Assembly: GCA_018970895.1 (NCBI GenBank)
Contig: JAGWVM010000016.1
Span: 1-39,368 of the forward strand
Length of the DNA stretch: 39,368 bases
Source of the DNA: Lysobacteraceae bacterium
GTDB lineage: Bacteria > Pseudomonadota > Gammaproteobacteria > Xanthomonadales > Rhodanobacteraceae
Reading direction: 5' to 3'
Positions 25,322 through 34,527 of the stretch are shown in pieces. The notes under the pieces were generated by a model that worked only from the letters and a program-made list of their open reading frames with translations, did not search any database and was not told where the DNA came from. The position numbers and the translations under genes were made by a program. Within the stretch, counting starts at the first letter, position 1. The number at the start of each line of letters is the position of its first letter.

Positions 25322-26731
25322 TCAGCGTGCCAGCGTGGTCAGCACCTTGTGCCAGAAGTGCAGTCCCGCGCCAACTTCCGAGGCGGGCAGCTTTTCGTTG
25401 AGACCATGGGCGAAGGTGTCGTCCGGCTTGGTGAAGGCCGCATCGGTGCCGTAGCAGGGCACGCCGGCGTTGCGGAAGTACATGCTGTCGGAGGCCCCGG
25501 CGGACATGCCCGGCACGATCTCCACGCCCGGGAAGCGCGCGTGCACCGCCGCGGTCACCGCCGCGATCACGTCCGGGCGCAGCGGCGAGGCAGGGCTCTC
25601 CACCGGCTTCGGATCCAGCACGGTGATGGTGGCGGTCGGGTCGTCGATCACCCGGGTCAGCGTTTCGCGCACGCTGGCGACGGGCGTGCCCGGGAAGATC
25701 CGGCAGTTCACGTTGACGCTGGCGCTCTGCGGCAGGGCGTTGAGCGCATGGCCGCCCTGCAGCATGGTCGCCACGCAGGTGGTGCGGATCTGCCCGACGT
25801 AGGCCGGGTCCGCCGAGATCGTCGCCGCCGCCTGCGCATCGTCCGGGTGATTGGCGAAGCGGACCATCGCCTGGCCGAGCGCGCCGGGCGTGTGCGTGCC
25901 GGTGGCCCGCAGCGAAGCGCGGGTGATGTCGTTGATCATCGGCGGAAACTGGTAGGCCGCGACCTTGTCGATCGCATGCGACAGCCGGTAGATCGCGTTG
26001 TCCGGCGAGGGCTCGCTGGAGTGGCCGCCGGGCGAGGTGAAGGTGATGCGGAAGTCCGCATAGGTCTTTTCCGCCGCCTGGATCTGGTAGACCACCGGCT
26101 TGCCGGTGGCCGGATCCAGCGTGCCGCCGCCGGCGTCGGCGTTGAGCAGGAATTCGGCGTCGTGGTAGCGCCTGGCCAGCTCGCGGGTAGTGGCCATGTC
26201 GGTCTCCTCGTCGCCCGACAGCAGCAGCACGATGTCACGGCTCGGCTTGAAGCCCTCGCGCTTGAGGCGGATCAGGGTTTCCACCAGCACCACCACGGCG
26301 GTCTTCATGTCGGCCGTGCCGCGACCGTACAGGTAGCCGTTTTCCTGCAGCAGGGTGAACGGGTCGCGGGTCCAGTCCGCGCGCTTGGCGGCCACCACGT
26401 CCATGTGGCCGGACAGGTAGATCGGCTTGCCGTGTCCGGTGCCGCGGTAGCGGGCGACCAGCGCGGCGGTCTCTCCGACGGGGATGATCTGGACATCGTC
26501 GGCGGCGAAGCCGCCTTCCTTCAGCTTGCCGGCCAGGTAGGCCGCCAGCGCCGGTACCTGGTGGTTGCCCTTGACCGTGGGTACGCTGATCGCGTGGCGC
26601 AGCATGGCCATCGCCTCGCCCAGTTCGCGGGTCTGCATTGGCGGGCCCGGATGCGTCGCCATGGCGGGAGCAGTGGTGAGGCCCAGGGCGATCAGGGCGG
26701 CCAGGGGCCGCAGGGTGCGTGCTGCTCTCAT
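25322..26731 (-). CDS. Secreted M20 family zinc metallopeptidase
   Basis: This 469-residue protein has a signal peptide (hydrophobic LRPLAALIALGLTTAPAMA, cleavage near residue 25). The M20 dinuclear zinc site is visible: LSGHMDVV (H109 with D111), GRGTADMK (D141 as bridging ligand) and LLSGDEETD (catalytic E175, E176). The dimerisation domain is introduced by FTSPGGHSSEPSPDNAIYRL. The family contains carboxypeptidases and aminoacylases; secretion suggests the periplasmic trimming of peptides. ATG 26731 follows GGGGAGAACC; ATG 26749 is possible and adds six residues. It lies 114 bp downstream of the TonB-dependent receptor on the same strand, an arrangement that fits peptide uptake followed by hydrolysis. 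Confidence 0.93.
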   Translation of the reverse strand: MRAARTLRPLAALIALGLTTAPAMATHPGPPMQTRELGEAMAMLRHAISVPTVKGNHQVPALAAYLAGKLKEGGFAADDVQIIPVGETAALVARYRGTGHGKPIYLSGHMDVVAAKRADWTRDPFTLLQENGYLYGRGTADMKTAVVVLVETLIRLKREGFKPSRDIVLLLSGDEETDMATTRELARRYHDAEFLLNADAGGGTLDPATGKPVVYQIQAAEKTYADFRITFTSPGGHSSEPSPDNAIYRLSHAIDKVAAYQFPPMINDITRASLRATGTHTPGALGQAMVRFANHPDDAQAAATISADPAYVGQIRTTCVATMLQGGHALNALPQSASVNVNCRIFPGTPVASVRETLTRVIDDPTATITVLDPKPVESPASPLRPDVIAAVTAAVHARFPGVEIVPGMSAGASDSMYFRNAGVPCYGTDAAFTKPDDTFAHGLNEKLPASEVGAGLHFWHKVLTTLAR

Positions 26732-26808
26732 TTCGATGGTTCTCCCCATGGTGCGTCGAGTGACGTTCGTCCGAGTATGCGTGCCGACGCGCGCGCTGCC
26801 TATGGGGT

Positions 26809-26836
26809 CCCGCCCCGCGCCGGTGCGCGGGGCGGG
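26809..26836 (-). other. Strong hairpin between receptor and peptidase genes
   Basis: A perfect 12-bp GC stem (CCCGCCCCGCGC, 26809-26820, with GCGCGGGGCGGG, 26825-26836, loop CGGT) begins 9 bp after the receptor stop codon. There is no T run on either side, so it is more likely an RNA-stabilising or processing element, or a partial terminator, within a receptor-peptidase transcript. Confidence 0.6.
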
Positions 26837-26845
26837 TGAGCGGCA

Positions 26846-29752
26846 TCAGAGCTTGTAGTTCAGCCCGAACATCACCGTCCGGCCCCAGGTGTCGTACTCC
26901 AGCGGGCGGGCGACCTGCACGCCGTTCGGCAGGCCGGCGATCTGTCGGGTGGTGTCCGGCGAGTTGCTCAGGTTGTTCACCTGCAGCAGCAGCGACAATC
27001 CCTTCAGGCGCCCCTCGTCGAAGGCGTAGCCCAGCTGCAGGTCGGTCTGCCGGTTGGCCAGTACCGTGGTGTAGCCGAGCTGGTCGAAGAGTGCGACCGC
27101 CTCGCCGGTGAACGAAGAGCGGTAGCGCTCGGCGATGCGCGCGGAGAAACCGTGCTTCTCGTAGTAAAGCGCGACGTTGGCCACCTTGCGGGACAGCCCG
27201 GGCAGGGTGTGCGGACCGCCGGGGATCGCCGACACCGAACTTTTCGGGATGCTGCTGTTGGTCAGCGAGAAATTGGCCTGCACACCGAAGCCGTCCAGCG
27301 CATCGGCAACCAGTCCGCCTTCCAGCGAGCCGGACAGTTCCAGCCCTTCCATGCGCCCGCCGGCGCCGTTCTGCGGCCGGGTGAACGAGCCGTAGTTGCT
27401 GGTCGGGGTGAGCGTGGGGTTGTCGTTGGTGTAGTGGGAGAAATCGTAGTGCAGGGTGGTCTGGTCGTAGATGTAGTTCAGCAGGTTCTTGTTGAACAGC
27501 GCGACCGCGACATAGCTGGACTTGCCGAAGTAGTTTTCCCACGACAGGTCGGTGCCGACCGCGACGTAGGGCTTGAGCTTCGGGTTGCCCCCGCTGCCCG
27601 ACCACAGCACCTGGCCGGCCGCCGGGCCGTTCTGCACCAGCGACACGCCGGCCGAGGTAGCCACCTTCTCGTCGTCGATGCGGCCGCGCGCCATGGTCTT
27701 GGCCAGGCCGAAGCGCAGCACCTGGTGGTCGGTGAGCTGGGCGACCAGGTTCAGGCTGGGCAATACATTGGTATAGGAAGCGCCGCCGGAGATGTGGCCG
27801 ACCAGGGTATCGCCGTTGGTCTGCAGCGCATCGGACGACTGGTTGGTGTGCACCACCTGCACGCCGACGTTGCCACGCAGCGGGATGTCGCCAAGCTGCG
27901 TGTCGATGTCGAACTTCACGTAACCCAGCGGCACTTTTTCGCGCACGCTGTAGTTGCGGTTGTAGTCGGCCAGTCCATTGCGGGCGGTCAGGTAGAACTG
28001 GTTGCCCAGCGCGCCGAGCACGTCGTAGTAGACGATGCCGGGGATGCCGCCGTAGGCCAGCGAGGTGGGCGAGCGGATCAGGCCTGCGCTTATCGGTGCG
28101 CCGAAGTTGTTGTCGTAGGTGCCGCGGGTCGAGCCGTTGCCGTTGAGCCAGGCGAAATAGACGTCCGCCTGCTTGGTCTTGGTGCGTTCGGACCAGTCCA
28201 CGCCCAGGGTGAAGTCGGAGAAGATCCAGCCGGCCGGATGGGTGGCCTCCAGCCGGATCGCGCGAATGGTGTCGCGCTGGCGGTCGAATTCCTCGCGGCC
28301 GTTGTAGCCGTAGTTGTCCGGGTCGGTGAACACCACGTTGGCCGGGTTGGACAGGTCGATGCCGGTGCTGAAATCGGGATAGCCGTTGCCTGCCGGTGTG
28401 TTGAACTGCACGCGGGTGGTGCCGCCGTTGGGCAGGCCGGTGAACAGGTAGGCGTCGCGCAGCTTCCTCTTCGCGGTGGAGTAGGACAGGTCGGCCGTCG
28501 CCTGCCAGCCGTTGCCGAAGTCGTACTGGTTGTTCCAGCCGGCGGAGAACAGCTTGTCGTGCTCGCGGTTGAACTCGTTCTGCATGATCGGCTTGATGCC
28601 GTCGATCGTGCCCGAGGTGACCAGCGGATAGGGCTGGTAGGGCGTGACGCCGACGTTGCTGTAGGAGATGCCGTCCCAGGGGCTGCTCGACCACTGCAGG
28701 CCGTTCGTGTACTGCCGCTGGTTGAAGGTCGAGTAGTACATGTCCAGCGTGGAGTGGTAGTGCTCGCCCGGCGCCCACTCGATCACCGCCATCAGGCCGT
28801 TGCGCTTCTGCCGCTCGGACTTGGCACGCAACTGCATGCCCTCCTGCGAGATCACGCCGTCCGGCATGCCGGGGGTGTGCGGGGCACCCCAGTTCTGCTC
28901 GGCGCTGCCGGGCCCGTTGTCGACGCTCCACCACCAGGCCTGGTACTGCTTTTCCTGGATCGGCGAGTCGAGCTGCGCGACGCCGAGCGCGACGCCAAGC
29001 GTGTGGTCGAGGAACTGGTCGATGTACGACGCGCTGGCGCGGTGGCCCATGTCGCCGACGCCCGCGCCGGGATTGAGATTGCCGTTGGTGGTGTGCTCGC
29101 CGCGCAGGTTGAGCACGATGGCGCGATGGGGCAGGTCGAGCGGGCGGATCGTGTGCAGGTCCACCGTGCCGGACAGGCCCTGGCCGACGAGGCTGGCGTC
29201 GGGGGTCTTGTAGACGGTGGCCCCGCTGATCAGCTCGGACGGGTACTGGTCGTACTCCACGCCCCGGTTCTCGCCGATGGTGGCCTGCTCGCGCCCGTTC
29301 AGCGTGGTGCCGGCGAAATCGGGTGACAGGCCGCGGATCGAGATCACGTTGGCGCGACCGTCCAGCCGCTGCGTGGCCAGTCCCGGCAGCCGCGCCAGGC
29401 TCTCGGCGATGCTGGCGTCGGGCAGCTTGCCGATGTCCTCGGCCGAGATCGCCTCGACAATGTCGTTGGCGTTCTGCTTGGCCCTGATGGAGCTCTCGAT
29501 GCTGCCCCGGATGCCGGTGACCACCACCGTCTGCAGGGTGGTGGCGGCCGCTTGGCGGGACTTCGACGGCGGTGGGGCGTTCGCCTGGCTGGCGTCCCGG
29601 GCCGGCGGGGGCGGGGACGGCGCCTGCTGGGCGTGTGCGACGCCGAGACCGACCAATCCTGCCAGCGCGATCTGGCAGGCCTGCGTGAGTCGTGGGTGAC
29701 CTGATGGCCGGCGCGTGATGCCCGGCAAATCGCATGGGCGACGGATGCGCAT
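26846..29752 (-). CDS. TonB-dependent outer-membrane receptor (Xanthomonas/Caulobacter type)
   Basis: This 968-residue receptor has a signal peptide ending near AHA (residue 41), a Pro/Ala-rich spacer, then the plug domain. The plug starts with the TonB-box-like TLQTVVVTGIRGSIESSI and continues through DIGKLPDASIAESLARLPG and RANVISIRGLSPDFAGTTLNG. The rest is a large beta-barrel. The IRGSIESSI/AEDIGKLPDASIAESL features are those of the TonB-Xanth-Caul subfamily, whose members import sugars, peptides or other polymers. It ends in TVMFGLNYKL, a Leu rather than the usual Phe/Trp. ATG 29752 follows GGGAGAAGAGC. The following M20 peptidase suggests a peptide-like substrate. It depends on a TonB complex such as the protein at 1228-2244. 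Confidence 0.95.
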   Translation of the reverse strand: MRIRRPCDLPGITRRPSGHPRLTQACQIALAGLVGLGVAHAQQAPSPPPPARDASQANAPPPSKSRQAAATTLQTVVVTGIRGSIESSIRAKQNANDIVEAISAEDIGKLPDASIAESLARLPGLATQRLDGRANVISIRGLSPDFAGTTLNGREQATIGENRGVEYDQYPSELISGATVYKTPDASLVGQGLSGTVDLHTIRPLDLPHRAIVLNLRGEHTTNGNLNPGAGVGDMGHRASASYIDQFLDHTLGVALGVAQLDSPIQEKQYQAWWWSVDNGPGSAEQNWGAPHTPGMPDGVISQEGMQLRAKSERQKRNGLMAVIEWAPGEHYHSTLDMYYSTFNQRQYTNGLQWSSSPWDGISYSNVGVTPYQPYPLVTSGTIDGIKPIMQNEFNREHDKLFSAGWNNQYDFGNGWQATADLSYSTAKRKLRDAYLFTGLPNGGTTRVQFNTPAGNGYPDFSTGIDLSNPANVVFTDPDNYGYNGREEFDRQRDTIRAIRLEATHPAGWIFSDFTLGVDWSERTKTKQADVYFAWLNGNGSTRGTYDNNFGAPISAGLIRSPTSLAYGGIPGIVYYDVLGALGNQFYLTARNGLADYNRNYSVREKVPLGYVKFDIDTQLGDIPLRGNVGVQVVHTNQSSDALQTNGDTLVGHISGGASYTNVLPSLNLVAQLTDHQVLRFGLAKTMARGRIDDEKVATSAGVSLVQNGPAAGQVLWSGSGGNPKLKPYVAVGTDLSWENYFGKSSYVAVALFNKNLLNYIYDQTTLHYDFSHYTNDNPTLTPTSNYGSFTRPQNGAGGRMEGLELSGSLEGGLVADALDGFGVQANFSLTNSSIPKSSVSAIPGGPHTLPGLSRKVANVALYYEKHGFSARIAERYRSSFTGEAVALFDQLGYTTVLANRQTDLQLGYAFDEGRLKGLSLLLQVNNLSNSPDTTRQIAGLPNGVQVARPLEYDTWGRTVMFGLNYKL

Positions 29753-29885
29753 GCTCTTCTCCCTGGTTGAGCGTGATGGATTCCCTTCCCTCGAAGCATC
29801 GGCGAGCACCGGAGGCACTGTCACCATGCGACGCACCAAGCCAGTGGGCGTGCGGGCTGCAGGGGCTGCATGAACGTGCGCACCA

Positions 29886-29945
29886 CAAAAAAAGCCCGGG
29901 GATCGCTCCCCGGGCCCTCCGCATGCCGGCGGTGACGCCGGCATG
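29886..29945 (-). terminator. Terminator downstream of fusA
   Basis: On the minus strand, a first 9-bp hairpin CATGCCGGC/GCCGGCATG (29922-29945) is followed by a 9-bp GC stem GCCCGGGGA/TCCCCGGGC (29894-29915, loop GCGA on the minus strand) and a run of seven T (29887-29893). The second hairpin is a textbook intrinsic terminator for the fusA transcript. Confidence 0.93.
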
Positions 29946-29962
29946 GTGGCGGATGCGAAGGC

Positions 29963-32104
29963 TTACTTCGCCTCCTTCTCCATCAGCTTGTCGACCAGGT
30001 TCGCCGGCACTTCCTCGTAGTGATCGAAGATCATCGTGAAGTTGCCGCGGCCGGAGGTGGCCGAACGCAGGAAGTTGATGTAGCCGAACATCTCGGCCAG
30101 CGGCACGAAGCCCTGCACGTAGGCCTGCGGACCCTTCTGGCCCTGCTCGCTCACCGAACCGCGACGGCGGTTGATGTCGCCGATGACGTCGCCGAGATAG
30201 TCGGCTTCGGTCACCACTTCCAGGCTCATGATCGGCTCGAGCAGCTTCGGCTTGGACATCCGCTGCGCTTCGCGGAAGCAGGCGCGGCCGGCGATTTCGA
30301 ACGCCAGCGCCGACGAGTCGACGTCGTGGTACTTGCCGTCCACCAGGCGCGCCTTGAAGTCGAGCACTTCGTAGCCGGCCACCTGGCCCTGGCGCGACTC
30401 CACCTCGATCGCGTGCTGCACGGCCGGGATGTACTCGCGCGGCACGCGGCCGCCGACGATCTCGTCGGAGAACACCACGCCCGAACCCGGCTCGCCCGGC
30501 TCGAAGATCATCTTCACTTCGGCGAACTGGCCCGAGCCGCCGGACTGCTTCTTGTGGGTGTAGGTGTGCTCGACGGTCTGGCCGAAGGCCTCGCGGAAGC
30601 TGACCTTGGGCTTGCCCATGTTCGCGTCCACGCCCAGCTCGGTGCGCATGCGGTCGATGGTGATTTCCAGGTGCAGCTCGCCCATGCCCTTCAGCACGGT
30701 CTGCCCGGTTTCCTTGTCCACTTCCAGCTTCAGCGACGGGTCGGCCTTGACCATCTTGTAGAGCGCGGTGGACATCTTGTCGACGTCGTTGCGGCTCTTC
30801 GGCTCGACCGACACGCTGATCACCGGATCCGGGAAGCGCATGCGCTCCAGCAGCACCGGATGGCCCGGATCGGTCAGCGAGTCACCGGTCTCGGTTTCCT
30901 TCAGCGACACGAACGCGCAGATGTCGCCGGCGCGGACTTCGTCGATTTCCTTGGTGGCGTTCGCCTGCACTTCCACGATGCGGCCGATGCGCTCCTTCTT
31001 GCCACGGGTGACGTTCTGCAGGGTGTCGCCCTTCTTGATCACGCCGGAGTAGATGCGGGTGAAGGTCAGGGTGCCGAACTGGTCGTTGATCACCTTGAAC
31101 GCCAGCGCGCGGGCCGGGGCGTCGTCGGTCACTTCCTGCTCGCCCAGGATGTTGCCATCCTCGTCCACCAGCTGGATGCCGCCGTTCTCGCCCGGGTACG
31201 GCATGTAGTCGATCACGCCGTCCAGCAGCTGCTGCACGCCCTTGTTGCGGTAGGACGAGCCGCAGAACACCGGGACCAGCTTGCCGGCCACGCAGCCCTT
31301 GCGGATGCACTCCTTGAGCTTCTCCAGCGAGGGAACCTCGCCGTTGGAGAGGTAGGCGTCCATCGCCTCGTCGTCCATTTCCACGGCGGTCTCGATGGCC
31401 TGCTCGCGCAGGGCGGCGAGGTTGGCGACCCACTCCTTGTCGGCGGTGGCGCTGAGCGCCTGCACGCGCGGGTGGCTGGCCACTTCCTCCAGCGGGATCG
31501 ACTCCCACTTGCTGTCCTTGTCGTCGCCCAGCCAGATGTAGCCCTGGCCGGCGATCAGGTCGACCATGCCCATGAAGTCGTCATGGCTGCCCAGCGGCAC
31601 CTGGCACAGCACCACGTTGGCGCCGAGGCGGTTCTTGATGCCGTCGACGCAGTGTTTGAAGTTGGCGCCGATGCGGTCCATCTTGTTGACGTAGCACATG
31701 CGCGGCACGTTGTACTGGTCGGCCAGGCGCCAGTTGGTCTCGGTCTGCGGCTCCACGCCGGCCACGCCGTCGAACACCACCACGGCGCCGTCCAGCACGC
31801 GCAGCGAGCGGTTCACCTCGATGGTGAAGTCCACGTGCCCGGGGGTGTCGATCACGTTGATCTGATGGCCCTTCCACTCGGTCGACACGGCGGCCGACTG
31901 GATGGTGATGCCGCGCTTGCGCTCCTGCTCCAGGTAGTCGGTCGTGGTCGAACCCTTGCCGTCCTTGGTGTCGTGAACGTCGACGATCTGGTGCTTCTTG
32001 CCGGTGTAGTACAGGACGCGCTCGGTGGTCGTCGTCTTGCCGGCGTCGATGTGCGCGATGATGCCGATGTTGCGATAGAGCTTGAGGGGTTTCTGTCGGG
32101 CCAC
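29963..32104 (-). CDS. fusA: Translation elongation factor G (non-str-operon type)
   Basis: This 713-residue translocase GTPase is complete. It has the P-loop AHIDAGKTT (17-25), switch I with [11 protein letters not shown] (61-71), DTPGH (86-90), NKMDR, and the G2 and III-V domains ending in the [19 protein letters not shown] block. The start is GTG 32104, supported by GGAACTCC upstream. Two points are odd. It stands alone, with no rpsL, rpsG or tuf beside it. Its switch I region ([23 protein letters not shown]) differs from the canonical [20 protein letters not shown] of bacterial EF-G I and looks more like the mitochondrial EF-G1 type. It may be a second EF-G paralogue rather than the main housekeeping copy. 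It is monocistronic with its own terminator. Confidence 0.95.
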   Translation of the reverse strand: MARQKPLKLYRNIGIIAHIDAGKTTTTERVLYYTGKKHQIVDVHDTKDGKGSTTTDYLEQERKRGITIQSAAVSTEWKGHQINVIDTPGHVDFTIEVNRSLRVLDGAVVVFDGVAGVEPQTETNWRLADQYNVPRMCYVNKMDRIGANFKHCVDGIKNRLGANVVLCQVPLGSHDDFMGMVDLIAGQGYIWLGDDKDSKWESIPLEEVASHPRVQALSATADKEWVANLAALREQAIETAVEMDDEAMDAYLSNGEVPSLEKLKECIRKGCVAGKLVPVFCGSSYRNKGVQQLLDGVIDYMPYPGENGGIQLVDEDGNILGEQEVTDDAPARALAFKVINDQFGTLTFTRIYSGVIKKGDTLQNVTRGKKERIGRIVEVQANATKEIDEVRAGDICAFVSLKETETGDSLTDPGHPVLLERMRFPDPVISVSVEPKSRNDVDKMSTALYKMVKADPSLKLEVDKETGQTVLKGMGELHLEITIDRMRTELGVDANMGKPKVSFREAFGQTVEHTYTHKKQSGGSGQFAEVKMIFEPGEPGSGVVFSDEIVGGRVPREYIPAVQHAIEVESRQGQVAGYEVLDFKARLVDGKYHDVDSSALAFEIAGRACFREAQRMSKPKLLEPIMSLEVVTEADYLGDVIGDINRRRGSVSEQGQKGPQAYVQGFVPLAEMFGYINFLRSATSGRGNFTMIFDHYEEVPANLVDKLMEKEAK

Positions 32105-32308
32105 TGTCGGAGTTCCGTAGGTGCGTTTTAAGGGAAGCGTGAGCAGGACAGCGCTCGTGCTGCCCCATGAAAATTCGATCGCTTGCGGTGGTTCGATGCT
32201 TGCTTGGCGCCCGATTGCCCGGCGCGCAGAGGCGTCAAACCGCCGATTATAACCGGGTTTCTTGGCAAATCAGAGCCCTGCGCGCCATGCGGGGGTCGCC
32301 GGGCCCGT

Positions 32309-32986
32309 TCAGGTTTCCTGCGCGGCGTCCAGCAGATCCTCGTAGAACGCCCCGTACGGCTCGGTAGGGTGGGCGATCTGGATCTCCAGAATCCAGCGCC
32401 GGGCGGCCGGCGGGCCGGCGAAATCGCCCAGCGTGCCGCCCCGATGGACGGCGTGCGGGTAATCGCCGATGCGATGGCCCTTGACCGCATGGTTGAAGCG
32501 CCAGCCCATGGCCGCGGCGCGCTCGCCGGCGAAACGGTAAAGCTCAGCGCCGGACAGCCCGTTCTCGCGCCAGGCCGTCGCTACCTCGCCGAACAGCCGC
32601 CGCGCGGCCTCGGCGGCCGCCTGACGCTCCGGCGCGTGGCCGACCGTGAAGGTGTCGCCCACGTCGCCCTCGTGGCCGTCGAACACCAGCCCCAGGTCGA
32701 TGAAATAGCTGTCGTTTTCGCCCAGCCGGACGGTCGGGTCGGAGCGCTGGCGCCAGGTCTTGACGGTATTGGCGCCGATCCGGATCAGGGTGGGATGCCA
32801 GATCCGCGCCACCCCCGCCTCGGCAAACACCTGTTCGGCCATCGCCCGGGCACCGGCCTCGTCGATGCCGGGCACCATGCGCTCGCGGATCGCCGCCAGC
32901 ACCGCCCAGCTGCGCGCGCGGGCCCGCTCGAGCAGGGCGGGGTCGAAGCGGCGGCCGACGGCCTCGCGATCGGGGGCGGCGGCCAC
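32309..32986 (-). CDS. M24 family metallopeptidase-like protein
   Basis: This 225-residue cytoplasmic protein has the pita-bread fold signatures of M24 (methionine aminopeptidase/prolidase/creatinase). Metal-ligand candidates are D97 (FIDLGLVF), D108 or D111 (GDVGDTFTVG), H171 (KGHRIGDYPH), E201 (ILEIQI) and E216 (AFYEDLL). It lacks the N-terminal domain of prolidases, so it is a short single-domain member. The substrate is unknown; proline-containing dipeptides or a non-peptidase role are possible. ATG 32986 lies 2 bp from the DUF1304 stop codon upstream, indicating cotranscription and probably translational coupling. Confidence 0.85.
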   Translation of the reverse strand: MAAAPDREAVGRRFDPALLERARARSWAVLAAIRERMVPGIDEAGARAMAEQVFAEAGVARIWHPTLIRIGANTVKTWRQRSDPTVRLGENDSYFIDLGLVFDGHEGDVGDTFTVGHAPERQAAAEAARRLFGEVATAWRENGLSGAELYRFAGERAAAMGWRFNHAVKGHRIGDYPHAVHRGGTLGDFAGPPAARRWILEIQIAHPTEPYGAFYEDLLDAAQET

Positions 32987-32987
32987 C

Positions 32988-33350
32988 TCAGCCCGCCGCC
33001 AGCAGCAGGCCGAGGCCCAGCGCCGCCGGTGCGGCCTGGATCCACAGCACCTTGCGGGTCGCGGTCAGGCCACCGTAAAGGCCGGCCACCAGCACGCAGC
33101 CGAGGAAAAACGCCTTCACGTGCAGGCCCTCCGGACCGCGCAGCCACAGGCCCCAGGCCAGCCCGGCGGCGAGAAAGCCGTTGTACAGGCCCTGGTTGGC
33201 CGCCAGCACCTTCGACTGCTCGGCGAACTCCGGGGTCAGCCCGAAGGCCCGCCGCCCGCTTGGCCGCGTCCACAGGACCATCTCCAGCACCAGGAACCAC
33301 AGGTGCAGCAGGGCGATGATGGCGATGACGAGGGTGGCGGCGAGGCTCAT
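32988..33350 (-). CDS. DUF1304 family small membrane protein
   Basis: This 120-residue integral membrane protein has four hydrophobic segments (about 3-25, 50-68, 72-92 and 97-118). The conserved DUF1304 features are HLWFLVLEMVLWTRP near the N-terminus, then FGLTPEFAEQSKVLAANQGLYNGFLAAGL, which contains the NQGLYNG signature. Its function is unknown. ATG 33350 begins the conserved region. It forms a tight two-gene unit with the M24 peptidase gene. Confidence 0.92.
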   Translation of the reverse strand: MSLAATLVIAIIALLHLWFLVLEMVLWTRPSGRRAFGLTPEFAEQSKVLAANQGLYNGFLAAGLAWGLWLRGPEGLHVKAFFLGCVLVAGLYGGLTATRKVLWIQAAPAALGLGLLLAAG

Positions 33351-33434
33351 GCGGAGTCGGTGGCGGTGACGACAGGCCTGCCAGTGTCTCAAGCCGTCCT
33401 CGCCGCCGGCAAATGCCCGGCGGCGGCTGCCGGC

Positions 33435-34160
33435 TCAGGCGGCGCGGAAAGTGACCACCAGCACGTCACGGTGGGCCGGCTGCGACGGGTCCAGTGCCGT
33501 GACCGGGGTGACGCCGTGGAACACGCGGGCGTCGTCCACCAGGGCGGCATCCAGCGGGCGGGTCAGGGTGAAGCTGCCCAGCTCGGTGCCGTCGGGGGCG
33601 AGGATGGTGGTGGTTCCGCTGGCGATGTTGTGACGGTCGACCATGAGCACCAGTACGTAGTCGACGCCGTCCCGGTGCATGCCTTCGGGCGTCGGTTCGC
33701 CGGCCTGCTCCGGCAGCGCCTCGATGCGGAACTGGTGCACCTCCACGTGCCACTCCCGGGTCTGCGGGGCCAGCACGCCGAACAGCTCGTGGCTGAAGGC
33801 CAGGATCCGCTGCAGGCTGGCGCCCTCGCCGACCTCGGGCTCGATCGGCTCGAACCAGCGCCGGATGTCGCCCTGCAGCCGGTTGTAGGCCAGGCTCTGG
33901 AAATGCGGCTGGTGGGGCAGGCGACGGATCACCCCGTCCTCGCCCACGGCGAAGGTGGCGTGGCGCCGGCGCCGGTGGCGACCCCGGGCGGCGAGATAGC
34001 TGTCCGGAGCCAGGTCGTTCCAGCTGGCGGCGAACGCCGGCCAGTCGCCCAGGGCAGCCGGGGCGTCGAGCAGGGCGCCGGTGACCGGGGCCTCGAGGAA
34101 GGCGAAGCCGTCGCGCCGAAGGCGTTCGCCCAGCGCGGTGAAGTCGGGGAGGAAGGGCAT
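33435..34160 (-). CDS. 2OG-Fe(II) dioxygenase, BsmA/isoleucine-dioxygenase-like
   Basis: The 241-residue protein matches the 2OG-Fe dioxygenase family that includes BsmA and the Bacillus thuringiensis L-isoleucine 4-dioxygenase. It has the iron facial triad H162-x-D164 (GMHRDGVDY) and H215 (ARVFHGVTPV), and a 2-oxoglutarate-binding Arg, probably R231 (HRDVLVVTF). The length is close to those enzymes. Family members hydroxylate free aliphatic amino acids, and the Bacillus enzyme has been reported to sulfoxidise methionine. The gene is divergent from the methionine operon; the MetJ boxes lie 154 bp from its start. ATG 34160 is preferred, though the frame is open to 34271. Confidence 0.88.
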   Translation of the reverse strand: MPFLPDFTALGERLRRDGFAFLEAPVTGALLDAPAALGDWPAFAASWNDLAPDSYLAARGRHRRRRHATFAVGEDGVIRRLPHQPHFQSLAYNRLQGDIRRWFEPIEPEVGEGASLQRILAFSHELFGVLAPQTREWHVEVHQFRIEALPEQAGEPTPEGMHRDGVDYVLVLMVDRHNIASGTTTILAPDGTELGSFTLTRPLDAALVDDARVFHGVTPVTALDPSQPAHRDVLVVTFRAA

Positions 34161-34305
34161 GCGCGAAAGCGTAGCAGCTGGCTGCCGCCATGGGCCTCGG
34201 GTCCGGGCCGCCCTGCGCCCGCGGCTGGATGCCCCGCCGGCCGGAAGCGGCTTCGACCCGGATGGTTTCACCCGTATCCGATTCCTACATGATCAAATCG
34301 AATAT

Positions 34306-34329
34306 GGATGTATAGACGTCTAAACGTCT
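34306..34329 (+). promoter_or_regulatory. MetJ operator: two tandem met boxes (plus a weak third)
   Basis: AGACGTCT (34314-34321), a perfect match to the 8-bp MetJ consensus, is followed without gap by AAACGTCT (34322-34329, 7 of 8). The preceding octamer GGATGTAT (34306-34313) matches only 5 of 8 and the following one ATTGACAT only 2 of 8. MetJ dimers bind adjacent boxes cooperatively with SAM. The array ends 1 bp before the -35 element, so bound repressor would block RNA polymerase. Confidence 0.9.
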
Positions 34330-34330
34330 A

Positions 34331-34360
34331 TTGACATCGGTTCGTGGAGATCGATACATT
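34331..34360 (+). promoter_or_regulatory. Promoter of the metX-metB-hom operon
   Basis: A perfect -35 TTGACA (34331-34336) is followed by -10 TACATT (34355-34360) after 18 bp. Transcription would begin at about 34367, only a few bases before the first helix of the riboswitch. AT-rich sequence and the met boxes lie directly upstream. Confidence 0.75.
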
Positions 34361-34367
34361 GCACTCC

Positions 34368-34482
34368 ACTCATCGAGACCGGCGGAGGGACAGGCCCTTT
34401 GATGCCGGGGCAACCTGCAGGCGCAAGCCTGCGACGGTGCCAACTCCTGCGGGGTGCCCTCGGGCGCCGCCGGTAGATGGGA
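34368..34482 (+). ncRNA. SAM-I (S-box) riboswitch
   Basis: All conserved parts of the SAM-I aptamer are visible in order. The P1 5' strand is CTCATC (34369-34374), closing with GATGGG (34476-34481). The kink-turn side is GGCGGAGGGACAGGCCC, then TTTGATGCCGGGGCAACC. P3 is GCAGGC/GCCTGC with a GCAA tetraloop (34417-34432). The core GGTGCCAACTCCTGC follows (34436-34450), and P4 is at 34453-34468. It senses S-adenosylmethionine and would lower expression of the methionine operon when SAM is abundant. SAM-I is most common in Firmicutes but also occurs upstream of this operon in Xanthomonadales. Confidence 0.96.
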
Positions 34483-34527
34483 TGCCGCTCAAGAGCGCCG
34501 ACGGCGCGTCGTGACGGCAACTCACTC

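Noticed and set aside
33401..33425. GC hairpin after the 2OG dioxygenase gene as a terminator
   Set aside because: The 9-bp stem CGCCGCCGG/CCGGCGGCG is not followed by a T run on the minus strand, so termination is not supported.
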